A stretch of DNA of 64,000 nucleotides from the NCBI GenBank assembly GCA_037576215.1, contig JBANDB010000005.1:5084001-5148000 (forward strand), given 5' to 3'. Made by a program: the position numbers and the translations under genes. The notes below the pieces were generated by a model that saw only the letters and a list, made by a program, of their open reading frames with translations, was not told the DNA's origin and did no database searches. The stretch is from Armillaria gallica (taxonomy: Eukaryota > Basidiomycota > Agaricomycetes > Agaricales > Physalacriaceae). Below are positions 11,106-23,933 of the stretch, one piece after another (the first letter of the stretch is position 1; every line of letters starts with the position of its first letter).

Positions 11106-12692
11106 AGCGACGAGAAGGGATCCGACTCTGTCGGCCGACAGAAAACCTAGTAAATATGGACCTCCAAGATCCAACAAAAGACGTTCCATTTGTTGACAAA
11201 AAAAAAACCGAGCCTCCGAAAAGGCACACCACGCACATGCCGACCGGTAAATATTCTTCATTTATCTTCTTCCATGATCATCCGAATTCATGTTGCTTCT
11301 CACTTGAAAAAACGACACGACTGGGCGATCAATAGCACCGGCACTAGGGACGCTAGTTCACCCAGTCCTGCCCACTGCGGCTCTATACGGACCTCGACAA
11401 GTAGTCCAGATCCAAACAACACCGCCAGAACGTTGTATGACAGCGCCCAGACGAGGCTTAGTAGAATACGCCTCCATGCCATGCGCGACACCATGATAGT
11501 CTGGAGAAGTCCCTTGAGGCCATCAGAAAGTAACGACATCCGCCGAATTAATAGCTATAGCTGTTCCTGACATTAGGGACACACCGATATCCGCTTGGGC
11601 GAGAGCTGCAGTATCATTGCTTCCGTCACCCACGAAGACTACGATGTTCTTTTGTCGCGATCGTTCCCGGTGCGTACGGGCCCGGTTATTGCCATCATCA
11701 TGCCCAAGCTCTACGTCGTCCTGTGCACACGATGCGCTCCATGAAATCATACAGACAATGTCGCGTTTGTCTTCAGGTAAGCAGTTTCCCTTCGCCTGAA
11801 CACTCTTGACTCCAAGCTGGCGACATACTCCGTCGACGGCCTTCTGATGATCGCCACTGAGAATGGACACTAGTATCCCTCGCGCCACCAGAGACGACAC
11901 GACCTCGGAACTCTCAGGTTGAAGGTCGTCCTCCAGTCCGAACGCTGCGAGGAAAACGTTGTCAATCGTAACAACGAAGACGCTCTTCCCGACGTCCAGC
12001 ATGCTGGCTACGCACGCTTCATCTCGCATCGCGCACCAGCTAACGCTTCCTCCACGAAGGATGGAGCCATTTCAGTTGGCTTGGATGCCTTGTCCCACGA
12101 CAGTCTGTAGTTAAGTCAGCACACAATGAAGTACCGAAGGTCTGGTGTGAAAACTTACTACTTCGAATCGACAACGTCCGAGTCTGCAGCGCAATCAATT
12201 TTGCTTTGGGAGTCGCCGCCGGCTTATCATCGATATCGTCGTCACCCGAACAGCAGGCGCATGGCCGATCGGCCTCTTGAGCTGGTTGTATTGCCGGTTC
12301 AAGAGGCGGCTCGGCGCAACAGCTGTCAGCACAGCAACTGTCAGGACTCAGGCTGAGATTCCGCTGCTTCACGCGAATTACTACAAGACTCTTCGCTCCT
12401 GCGAATACCACAGTCAGGGAGACCGCAGCAACTATCGACGTCGTTGCTAGCCATGGCAATGACAAGAAAAAGATAGCAAACGAAACTGAAGGTAGCAGTA
12501 GTAGCAAATAAGGGCTTGTTAACACGATCGGAGGGTTATTAGGTGTGTCAATTCACTGGATTTTGCTCTGTGATTGGACGGTCGTACTTATAGATTTACT
12601 AGTGACTGTAAATAAAATGGCGTATGTTATAATTGATCCACGCACCGCATCCAAAAAATCGCGCATAGATCTGACGTCTTGGTTCTAGACTA
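11106..12692 (-). repeat. Inverted segmental duplication, left arm (ATPase copy B with flanks)
   Basis: The arm matches 17621-21124 in reverse complement, including about 210 bp of 5' flank (with the GGATGCGGTGCGTGGA segment) and about 190 bp of 3' flank up to TTCTCGTCGCT. The internal deletion explains its shorter length. The two arms enclose about 4.9 kb containing a MITE and kinase K1. Confidence 0.85.
11300..12454 (-). pseudogene. Heavy-metal P1B-type ATPase, copy B (internal deletion)
   Basis: Read on the minus strand, the copy starts with the same Cys-rich leader as copy C (Met codon at 12452-12454) and reaches the first intron. It then jumps directly to the nucleotide-binding domain near 12110, losing about 1.9 kb that would encode the HMA motif, six membrane segments, the SCPC motif and DKTGT. 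Additional damage: a 4-bp difference in the leader shifts the frame, a TGA (12072-12074) stands where copy A has Trp, and a 1-bp deletion near 11533 separates the GDGSND half from the last membrane segments. The flanks on both sides are homologous to those of copy C, so the copy arose as an inverted segmental duplication and was then deleted internally. Confidence 0.93.
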
Positions 12693-12882
12693 CTTACCAA
12701 CTCGTTGATTCCCTTCATCGGATATCGACGGGAGCAATTGTGTTGCTTCACCAGAGTCTCCCCCCACGAACAAACTAGGCTAAGGCGGGCTTTATCAGAT
12801 TTCTGGAGATATTTTTGCGAGGTATTGCATGTTCTCATGTTTACTAGCGGAGCTAACCGGCGTGTGTGAAGTCGATGCTGAA
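12693..12882. other. Spacer, no gene seen
   Basis: This is a short spacer between the inverted-duplication arm and the MITE. The TA at 12883-12884 is the left target site of that element. Confidence 0.4.
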
Positions 12883-12884
12883 TA

Positions 12885-13334
12885 CTGTACTATTACGACC
12901 GGATCTTCACGGCATGTTACGCGTTATGCGCATCTTCACTGGGACAGATCTTCACAAGTTGGTATTACGTGTTATGGTCAATGCATATCTTCATTTTGTC
13001 AGCACATATTACGTGCAAGGTATCAGATTAGATCAGTTCTCTGCTCGGCAATTGCGAAGACTTTCCAGAGCCGGAACTTGAAATGCCTCTTGTAAGTAAG
13101 CGCAGCCAAAAGATCAAGAGATCGACCTGGTGTGAGGGTGAAGAATAGGACCTCACCACAGATATTACAATGCAAGGGAGTACAAAATTTTGAATTTTAA
13201 CTTGAAAAAATGGCTGTTTATTGATACAAATGTACCATCTTCACTGTGCTCTGTTACGTGTTACGATGTTCACGGATCTTCACATTACGAGCCCGTGTTA
13301 CGCGTTATGTGAATATCCGGTCGTAATAGTACAG
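12885..13334. mobile_element. 450-bp TA-flanked MITE (Tc1/mariner-like)
   Basis: The ends are perfect inverted copies of CTGTACTATTACGACCGGAT, with TA on both outer sides (12883-12884 and 13335-13336). The interior is non-coding and contains several copies of ATCTTCAC and GTTACGCGTTATG in direct and partly mirrored arrangement. TA duplication, terminal inverted repeats and small size fit a non-autonomous Tc1/mariner relative. Confidence 0.82.
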
Positions 13335-13336
13335 TA

Positions 13337-14805
13337 TCTAGGTTCGCTTGACAGGATTTATGTCTTCCGACTGTCCCTGCTCTCTGGTTTTGGCATTCAT
13401 CTCTTTCACGGCATTGCGTCTACGATTATGGTTTGTGTTCCTGGTGCCGGTGAGCGCTTAAGATGACCTTCTGATAGGTGTTCTTAGAGTATCCTCGTTG
13501 TTATCTATTCTTTCCGCAGCTATACATCAAGGCTTCTCTATAGCTTCCGGGACAACAGGTAAGCGCGCGTCTGTTCATGTTAGAAACGACTTCCCACATA
13601 TTTTACGTAAACGTAGCAAATGTTCTCGGCAACCAACGTTTGTTTCTCAATCTCCTCTACTTCAAGATCAAGGCGCTCCGCCATGTCGGAGAAGTCGTCG
13701 ACACAGGCATCCTCTCCACGTTTCTCGGATCCCAGATCGTCTCTGTCGTCCAGATCCTTATTAAGACTCAGGTGAGCAAACATTGAGCAAGTAGATGAAT
13801 GAATCGACATTCGGTCTCACGCTTTGGTCTCGGCTGCGTATCTGGTTCGGCCGTGTCTTACTCTCTCTGCTAAATAAAGGACACCGGGGTTTTACATAAG
13901 CATGTAACCAGATGTATGGTGCATTGGTGGTTCCTTTTGTACAGTCCCATGGCTGTTCTCCAGTATGCCCATTACGAGAGACACGCGGCTTGCGTAGCGG
14001 AGAGTAAGCCACCGTGATTAGAAACTGTGACCCAGACCAGATGATCCACACGACACGGAAACAGTGAAACAGTAATCATTGGTCGACTCCGCCAATACAA
14101 GCTCAGGGTACACCGGCACTCGTCGCACACGTCACACAGCATGCGCCTGGATACACGGGAGCAAAATAGTAAAAAATCAGTGTCTAGCAAGTAAAACGTA
14201 TTTGAACGATTGCCGCCATGTTTGTGTGCCGTTCACTTCACTCATTTCAATAAAACCGCTGGAAGAAGGGGACCAGAGAGAGGGTTCCAGAAATGGCAGT
14301 ATTCACGGCACCCGGCAGGGGAACTCGCCCAAAACGGACATGACCTCTTTTCGTTCTCGTTCAACGACCAGGACGCAGAAATTGGCTGTTTGCCGTGGCT
14401 GTAACCGAGATATACACGCCGTTGGCTCTGACCTGGCGCTCCCGCTTTCCTTGTTGCGTCACCAACGACGGATTTTGTGCTCGCATCCGACATTCATTTT
14501 GCTTCCATTTGGCTGATCGATCTTGGATCATTCTACGATTGCGTCGACGACGACGTATAAGAGACTGCGCGACGGAATTCTCGAGGGCAGAGGTGCCTCG
14601 AGGTGCTTGGGAGTCGTGTATTGTGAGTCGTGAGCCTTGCTAGAGGGTCGTTGATTTTTATTGTCTTCATTCTTCATCAGTGATTTGCGGCAGCGAACAA
14701 CAAACAGTACTACTTACATTGCTGTACTCTGATTGCGAGTAAATATTTACTTTTGTACATTTAAAGCTAACTTGGGGGCTGCGCAGATATCCACACTTTC
14801 ACGTC
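13337..14805. other. Intergenic region with a possible gene fragment, and the 5' region of K1
   Basis: Between about 13360 and 13790 the plus strand shows weak signs of a fragmentary spliced gene. A 69-codon frame (13577-13786) reads as hydrophobic helical stretches with a short segment ILSTFLGSQIVSVVQILIKT. It is preceded by possible membrane-like sequence and an intron-like gap. No family is recognised, and no start or stop context completes a gene. The rest (13800-14805) has no supported gene and probably includes the promoter of the K1 chimera; no convincing TATA box is seen. Confidence 0.3.
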
Positions 14806-17346
14806 ATGGAGTATCCCCGTGCGAGCCATGCTACCCAGATTCCTGCTGACTGGCAGCCTCCTTACCAGGGTGCTCCACCGATTCCTCAGGGCTGGAATGT
14901 CAAGCAGAATGATTGGGACCAAGGTCAATGGCACTTTAATCCCGCCTTCAACCACCATCATCAGCAGCCGTCCCAGCAATATATTCCTTGGATCCCAAGT
15001 CAATCATGGCCTGGAGCGGAACAACAACAACAACGGCGGCGGCAGTACAAAAATTACCACCGGCCCATAAATCCACCAAGCGCAGAATATCTGGCCCAAC
15101 CTGTGAAGGAAAATGCTTTGGACCTAACGGGCATGGTCCCAAGGTTCGTTCTATTTCCGCTCATTCTCTATTCTTTCACTAATCGCTTCCTCGTTTCTAG
15201 GGCACAAGTATACGGTGAAGAGAACAGCGATGACGATGCACCACACACACCATGGATATGGAATCCTCGAGGCCTAGTGGAGAAAGAGGACGACCAAGGT
15301 ACCATCCAAGCTGTGTTTCGTGACGCGCTGGGTAATCGTTCTCTGCAATCTCGTGGCCCCACACCGACGCGTCAGCGCTCGTCTCTCGAACATGAGGCAC
15401 CGCCTTTCCCCTCGCCTCTGCGCCTTCAGCGTCATACAAGTACTCGTCACTCGTTTGAACCTTCGCCACAGATATACGCCGCAGCCCCTGCCCCCCGGAG
15501 AAGTGCTCTTGAGCCGCCTGTGACTCAACTATCGTCATACAGCCAAAAAAGCCGCGAAAGTTCTCCGCAACGACAGCAGCCCCAACAACAATACCACCGT
15601 CTCCTGCAGCCCACACTCCCGACTAACATTGTTCGTACTCCTGACCAGACAGAAATCTCGCTTATATGTTTAATATTAGAAGTCGGTGCATTTCGGCCCT
15701 ACCTCTTTAGAAGGTGGGCAAAACACGAGGGAAGCCAACGTCGGCACTCTATCTTCTGTTGGAGATGAGAGTCAGAAGGACGGGGTGAGATTCCAACCCC
15801 ATATCTCATATATTAGTTACTCACTGGAACAGGCTATTATAGATGCACTTCTAGAAGTACAGAGACGAGAACCGGGACCCTGGCATGTTCTCAATGTTAC
15901 TACAGACAAAATGGCAAATCAGATCGCGACGGCGCTTTCCAAATCAGACGACCAGTTATCAGATGTAAATGCTAAGCAAGCGCAATCGACTTTGGATTTT
16001 CTTCAGGATGTAGGCGCTATTTTCTATCGAAAGCTTCATCAATAACTCACTGCATCGGCTAGCTTCTAGATATACAGGGTCTTCCGTTGTCATACAAACA
16101 CACGTTTCTCAAGACTTCCCTCAAGTTATCACGCATGTACGACTGCGTACCTCAATGTATCATGCTCAGAGGCTTCAAAAAGACGGGCGATTATCCGTTT
16201 GCTCTAGGACAATTTGGTGAGGTATGGAGAGGTGAGGTTAGAGGAACGGAAGTTGCTGTCAAACAAGCAAGGATATTCACAAGTGATAATAATATCAAGG
16301 AAGTTCTGCGGGTGTGTTCCCTCATCCTCTCGCAAATCAAAGAGTCACCATAACATTTATTTTATAGAAAATAAGACGAGAAGCCATTATCTGGGGGCAG
16401 TGCGATCATCCTAACGTCCTACCTTTCTACGGCATTTATAGTGATCCTGCTCCTTCTACCTACTGTCTTGTCTCGCCATTCATGATCAACGGGTCTCTCC
16501 GTCAATATCTGAGCAATACTGCCAATCCTGATCGGCACAGACTCGTAAGGATCGAGTTATTCGCTGCCTCTTTGAATGCCTCATAACTAATAAATGAGTA
16601 GGGTTTAGATATCACACGTGGTATGGGCTACCTACATAGAATGTCCATCGTTCATGGTGATCTCAAAGGGGTGCGTTCCGGAGCAATTTCCTGGATGTCC
16701 ATCACGCTCAACTAAGATAAGGATAACATCCTGATTTCCGATGACCACAGAGCGGTTATTGCAGATTTCGGTATATCCTTTGTGATGGGTGCTACGACCT
16801 TCGGAACTTCATCGTCGTCATCACGGAAAGGTGGCACCGTAAGATGGCAGGCACCAGAGGTCCTCAATGGCAATCCCAACAGCTTTTCGGCTGATGTATA
16901 TTCACTCGCGTGTGTGTACTTTGAGGTATGTGTTCCTTCTAGGAGAACCACGCCTAATAGATTTTAACCGCCTGCACAAGGTATTCGACGGTTCAATGCC
17001 TTGGAGTGACCTAACCGATGGCGCCGTTATCATGAAAGTCTACTTCCACAAGAAACGCCTCGCACGCCCGAGATACCTGTCGGAGACTGATTTATGGTGG
17101 GACCTTATGGTACAATGTTGGGCTCATGAACCTTCAGATCGACCAACTCTCCGATATCTCATGGAGGCTCTTCATGCGACAGACGATACCCTAACTTCAG
17201 TAATGAAATGGGACAAGTCTATCCTGACACAACTTCGCAATCCTCTGGTCCAAGGCAAATTGGTTGTACCTCCGGGCTTACCGTCATTTTTGAATGTTGA
17301 GGGTGTTTCCTACTCGTCGGATCTAGACCCAATCGGACCGGAATAG
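14806..17346 (+). CDS. K1: TKL-like protein kinase with a foreign Gln/Pro-rich N-terminal half
   Basis: Predicted serine/threonine kinase of the fungal TKL-like type, roughly 690 residues after splicing. The first two exons (14806-15143, 15201 to about 15640) encode a Trp/Pro/Gln-rich region with a polyQ run, resembling N-terminal parts of a basidiomycete family (possibly DUF6699 proteins; from memory, not verified). This part is absent from K2-K4. From the acceptor at 15710 it is homologous to the other kinases: a leader of about 60 residues with EPGPWHVL and QSTLDFLQD, then Gly loop GQFGEVWRG, VAVKQ lysine, HGDLKG catalytic loop (16655-16670), DFG and APEV. Eight short introns restore one frame (e.g. 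16010-16077, 16312-16367, 16671-16721, 16926-16980). The loop reads HGD instead of HRD, so it is a non-RD kinase. The old donor CAG|GTCAG is changed at the junction, so the splice joining the two halves is uncertain. The kinase part has no lesion. Confidence 0.8.
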
Positions 17347-17620
17347 GTCGGTACCCATATCTTTAGAATTTTGGCGTGTAACGTGGTATATCGACCCACC
17401 CTTACCCCACATATATACGCAATTCTCAGCTTCGATTTATCTATTTCTCATTGTTAGCTCTGCAGTGCTGTCTTTGTTTGTCTCTGCTGTATATCCAAAT
17501 CACGACTCAAATGTATCATCAATACCATCCATCTTATTCAGAGGCAAAGGCTTTATACTAGCGAATGTCATTCTTTTCTTGGCCTACGTCATCTGGTCAG
17601 CTGCGCCATTTTGTACTAGA

Positions 17621-20600
17621 TAGTCTAGATTCAAAACGTAAGATCTATGCGGGATTTTTTGGATGCGGTGCGTGGACCAGTAAATCTATAAGTACGGCCG
17701 TCTAATCACAGAGCAAAATCCAGTAAATTACCACACCTATTAACCCTCGTGTTAACAAGCCCTTATACTACCTTCAGTTTCGTTTGCTATCTTTTTCTTG
17801 TCATTGCCATGGCTAGCAGCGACGTCGATAGTTACTGCGGTCTCCCTGACTGTGGTATTCGCAGGAGCGAAGAGTCTTGTAATAATTCGCGTGAGGCAGC
17901 GGAATCTCAGCCTGACAGTTGCTGTGCTGACAGCTGTTGCGCCGAGCCGCCTCTTGAACCGGCAATACAACCAGCTCAAGAGGCCGATCGGCCATGCGCC
18001 TGCTGTTCGGGTGACGACGATATCGATGATAAGCCGGCGGCGACTCCCAAAGCAAAATTGATTGCGCTGCAGACTCGGACGTTGTCGATTCGAAGTAGTA
18101 AGTTTTCACACCAGACCTTCGGTAATTCATTGTGTACTGACTCAACCACAGAAACTTCTGGTCCCAAGCCTTGTTGCGGTGCTCCTTGCTGCAAGACTCC
18201 CGTCAGAAGAGGGAGACGCTCCAGAATTTTATGGAAGAGAAAGACAGCACCATGTTGCAGCGGAGTTGACGAACAGCATGCCAGACATACCACCACCGCC
18301 GAGCCGTCACCCGAGGGCCAGGATGGACAGGAAAAGGTTCTAACTCTCATGATTACTGGCATGGATTGCCCAGCTTGTTCTCCCAGAGTCGAAAGAGCCT
18401 TGAAAAGTCTAGGAGTAGGGGACATCAAGGTACTTAGTTCTCTGTGTATGCGCATCTCTATCTAACCCTGCATGCGAGGTTGACTTTCTTGGTGCTCGTG
18501 CGAGCTGTAGTTACATCAGCGGCTCCACCGATCCCGAGACCATTCGACGCAAGGTGGAAAAAGCCACGGGATTTCTTTGTACCATCGCAAGCTTGCGAAA
18601 CGGCCAGCGGACCCTTCGTATTTCCTTCGCCAGTGTTGGTACCCCTACCTTGGAGGCCCTTCAGAATCTTCTCGGCCATGAACAGGAGATTTTGAAACTC
18701 TCCAAAACCGACTTTCGCTTCACAGTTGATTCTTCTGCACGCTACGCGACTGCGCGCGAAATTCACGCTGCTCTGCTTGACAAGGGGTGGGTAGCATCTC
18801 CTGTCAATGAAGACGATGACGAGGCCGCTATCGACGAAGCAGCCACGCTTGATTTTCGTCGCTCGATCTCGCGCTTCGTCCTTTCTGCAGTCCTTACCAT
18901 ACCAGTCCTGGTTTTAGCGTGGTCCCATGGTTATGACAGCCAGTTCACCGTTCGTGGTGGTATTTCTCTTGGCCTTGCATCGTTAATTCAAATATTTTGC
19001 GCTGGACACATCGTCGTCGCGGCAGGGCGTGCGGTCATTCTTGATCATCACTTGGACGCGGACGTGTTGATTGCTCTATCTTCCCTCTCTGCGTTTCTCT
19101 ATTCCGTTGTCAGCTACGGTTACAACGTTGCCAATCACACCGTCGAACTCGATAGCTTCTTCGAGACAAGCGCCCTGCTCATCACGCTCATCCTTCTTGG
19201 TCGTCTGATTTCGGTCTACGCACGGAACGCTGCTAGACAGAGTTCGGTCGGCCTTACGCCTCCACCCGTTGAGGTTGCCCACTGGCTTGATCCCAAAGCC
19301 GCTGAGGGTGTCCGAGACATTCATACGGCTTTACTAGATGGAGCTGATACCGTTGTGGTCCACGCCGGCGAAATTCTTCCAAGTGATGGCATCGTCTCCG
19401 CCAACATGTCAGATATCGACGAGTCGTTGATTACTGGGGAGGCCGTTCCTATCACCAAGGGACCGGGAGCTTCAGTCCTTGCAGGGACCACAGTTCTTGG
19501 ACCACAATCACTATATGTCCGCTTGTCGACGACTGTACAAGACAATTCCCTGGCCGAATTGCGCCGCCTCACTGCAGAGGCGCGTTCGTCTCGAGCACGC
19601 ATCCAAGACACGGCTGATCGGATTGCACAACGGATTATCCCCATTGTACTCGGTGTCGCTTCCATTGCATTCCTTGTCTGGGTGCTAGTCCTCAAGTATG
19701 GGAGGGGCGAGTCCTCAGGCAAAGCAGTCGCAGATGGGCTCTCCTACGCTGTCGCAATCTTAGCCTTGTCATGTCCATGCGCCCTCACCTTATGCGTCCC
19801 CCTTGTCATTCTCTATGCACGTATCGTGTCCCAGAAGCCACCATTTTCGCTGCTCTTCAGATCATCTGCTGCTCTCCAGCATGCGCGTATAGTGACGCAT
19901 GTTATTTTCGACAAGACCGGAACGTTGACGACGGGAAAAATGAGAGTAGTCGAAGCAGTTTTCAACAAAGACGATAGCACAAGTGCTGCTGAAGGGCTGA
20001 TCAAGGCTCTAGTTGCGGGATCGGAACACCCTGTTTCAGCCGCTGTGGGCAGATACTTGGCCGCGGAAAGTGAGGAGCTTGACGATGTAGAAACTGTCGT
20101 GGGGAAGGGTATCCAGGCCAACTAGAATGGCTCTATCATTCGCGGAGGAAGCGTTAGCTGGTGTGCGATGCAGGATGAAGCCTGCGTAGTCAGCATGCTG
20201 GACGCCGGGAAGAGCGTCTTCGTTGTTACGGTTGACAGTGCTTTCCTCGCAGCGTTCGGACTGGAGGACGACCTTCGAAATGAGAGTTCCGAGGTCATGT
20301 CGTCTTTGGTGGCGCGAGGGATACTAGTGTCCATTCTCAGTGGCGATCATCAGAAGGCCATCGACGGAGTATGTCGCCAGCTTGGGGTTAAAGGTGTTAA
20401 GGCGAAAGGAAACTGCTTACCCGAAGACAAACGTGATATTGTCCGTATGACTTCATGGAGCGCATCGTGTGCACAGGACGACGTAGAGCTTGGGCATGAT
20501 GATGGCAATAGCCGGGCGCGTATGCAGGAACGATCGCAACAAAAGAACATCGTCGTCTTCGTGGGTGACGGAAGCAACGATACTGCCGCTCTCGCCCAAG

Positions 20601-21124
20601 CGGATATCGGCGTGTCCCTAGTGTCAGGAACCGCCATAGCCATTAATTCGGCGGATGTTGTTATACTTTCCGGTGGCCTCAAAGGACTTCTCCAGACTAT
20701 TAAGGTATCGCGCATGGCATGGAGGCGTATTCTACTGAGCCTCGTCTGGGCGCTGTCGTACAACGTTCTGGCGGTGTTGTTTGGATCTGGACTACTTGTC
20801 GAGGTCCGTATAGAACCGCAGTGGGCAGGACTGGGTGAACTAGCGTCCCTGGTGCCGGTGCTATTGATCGCCCAGTCGTGTCGTTTTTTCAAGTGAAAAG
20901 CAACATAAATGATGATCATGGGAAGAAGATGGATGAAGAATTTCTTGGAGAGATAATTATGTACTTATTCACCGGTCGGCATGTACGTGGTGTGCCTTTT
21001 CGGACGCTCGGTCTTTTTTTTTGTCAAATGGAACATCTTCTAACGTCTTTTGTTGAATCTTGGAGGTCCATGTTTATTATGTTTTGTCGGCTGACATAGC
21101 CGATCCGGATCCCTTCTCGTCGCT
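17621..21124 (+). repeat. Inverted segmental duplication, right arm (ATPase copy C with flanks)
   Basis: The arm matches the left arm (11106-12692) in opposite orientation, starting near TAGTCTAGA and ending at TTCTCGTCGCT. It keeps the complete ATPase gene that the left arm has lost. Just outside its left edge (17572-17604) lies the block CATCTGGTCAGCTGC that also lies just outside the 3' edge of the left arm. Confidence 0.85.
17809..20896 (+). pseudogene. Heavy-metal P1B-type ATPase, copy C (complete except for one in-frame TAG)
   Basis: This is a CPx-type ATPase of the Cu/Cd/Zn exporter family, which couples ATP hydrolysis to metal transport across a membrane. ATG 17809 opens a Cys-rich leader (CC, CACC and CCGAPCC clusters). 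Introns lie at 18098-18151 and 18430-18478. Then come HMA motif GMDCPAC, four hydrophobic segments, TGEAVP actuator loop, SCPCAL transport motif (near 19770), DKTGTLTTG phosphorylation site (near 19911), SEHPVS nucleotide-binding motif, GDGSND hinge (near 20567) and two final membrane segments ending at 20896. All catalytic motifs are intact. The only visible lesion is TAG at 20123-20125, between SEHPVS and GDGSND, where copy A has Trp. The frame continues open afterwards. Without readthrough, or if this is not a sequencing error, the product lacks the hinge and last helices. The ATG is preferred over the upstream GTG frame because all three copies keep it. Confidence 0.9.
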
Positions 21125-21423
21125 CAACCACCACTCAATACCTCCTGTCTAATCTTTCCTTCTCTTGGCAGCACGGGAGCAGCCACGTTTGTGCCGTTAT
21201 CTAAGACTGCATTCTCCAGTTTAATTGATTCCCCACATCCAGTCAAATCATGAGTTCGACATCTTGGCTCAAATTGGCGTACAATGACGCCATAAGGGTA
21301 CATTTCAGGACACCGTTCTGGACGGGTTACTCACGAAGCACGCCATCATAGCGAAACTTGCATTTAAAAGGGATATAGCTTTTGCCGACTCGTTATCGAT
21401 ATCCCCAATCTCTCAATTCAACG
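21125..21423 (+). promoter_or_regulatory. 5' region of the O-acetylhomoserine sulfhydrylase gene
   Basis: These 299 bases separate the end of the duplicated ATPase block from the sulfhydrylase ATG. An AT-rich TTTAAAAGGGATATA stretch near 21363-21378, about 50 bp before the ATG, is the best core-promoter candidate. No specific sulfur-regulator site is claimed. Confidence 0.35.
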
Positions 21424-23261
<1,838 letters not shown>

Positions 23262-23678
23262 AGTCGTTTAAGGGAGTATCGAATGTAACAATTGTATACT
23301 TATTTCAAAGCTTTATGGGATGGCGGCGATATCTAAACGGTAGAACATATACCAATGAGATAATCCTGATACCCGGAAAGTTGCAGACGACGTACACTCC
23401 GAGTCATTGCGCGCCGTTCGAGTTTAAGTGAATAATGACGATTTGATGGAGCCTAGAAAGTCAGCTCTGCTGTGAGACTTCTTGGCGCGTTAGACAAGAG
23501 GAAATTAGTCTGGTGTACAATGTTAACTGGTGGTATGCTTCTTTTATATACAGATAAGAGTTCCGTGAGTATATAATAAAAATACATCATGTATCTATAA
23601 ATACAACGCAGAAGCTCGCACGAGGATAGGACAGGTGCGTGGAGTGCGAATAGATGTGGGTACCAGCCCTATTTCGAT
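23262..23678. other. Intergenic, no gene seen
   Basis: This is the 3' flank of the sulfhydrylase gene and AT-rich spacer. It borders a kinase tail fragment on the opposite strand. Confidence 0.45.
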
Positions 23679-23933
23679 CTAGTTAGGATTAACACTTTTC
23701 GGACCTGGATCACTCAAGTAGGAAACACCCTCAACGTTCAAAAATGACGGTAAGTCCGAAGGTATATCTAATTTGCCTTGGACCAGAGGACCACGAAGTC
23801 GTGCGAGGTCGGGTTTGTCCCATTTTGGAGGAGGAGGCAGAGTGTCGCCTGTCACGTGAAGAGACTCCATCCCCGATTCTTTCCGAAGAATTGAGGAAAC
23901 GACAGAGGGCTTACTAGGAGAGATAACGACCAT
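23679..23933 (-). pseudogene. K5: orphan C-terminal tail of the kinase family
   Basis: The minus-strand frame contains MESLH, then a segment with PLVQGKL, PSDLPSFLNVEGVSYLSD and a short end. This matches the C-terminal tail of K1, K3 and K4 downstream of the kinase domain. The kinase domain itself is absent; upstream sequence on the same strand does not continue it. It is a truncated fifth member of the family and shows that parts of the module have moved separately. Confidence 0.8.

Noticed and set aside
17749..17808. GTG-initiated N-terminal extension with a hydrophobic stretch in ATPase copy C
   Set aside because: There is no ATG in that extension; the ATG at 17809 with the Cys-rich frame is shared with copy A and copy B.
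20105..20130. A tiny intron that would remove the TAG in ATPase copy C
   Set aside because: The only GT...AG pair (GTATCC...ACTAG) is 17 bp, too short to splice, and it would delete conserved codons.
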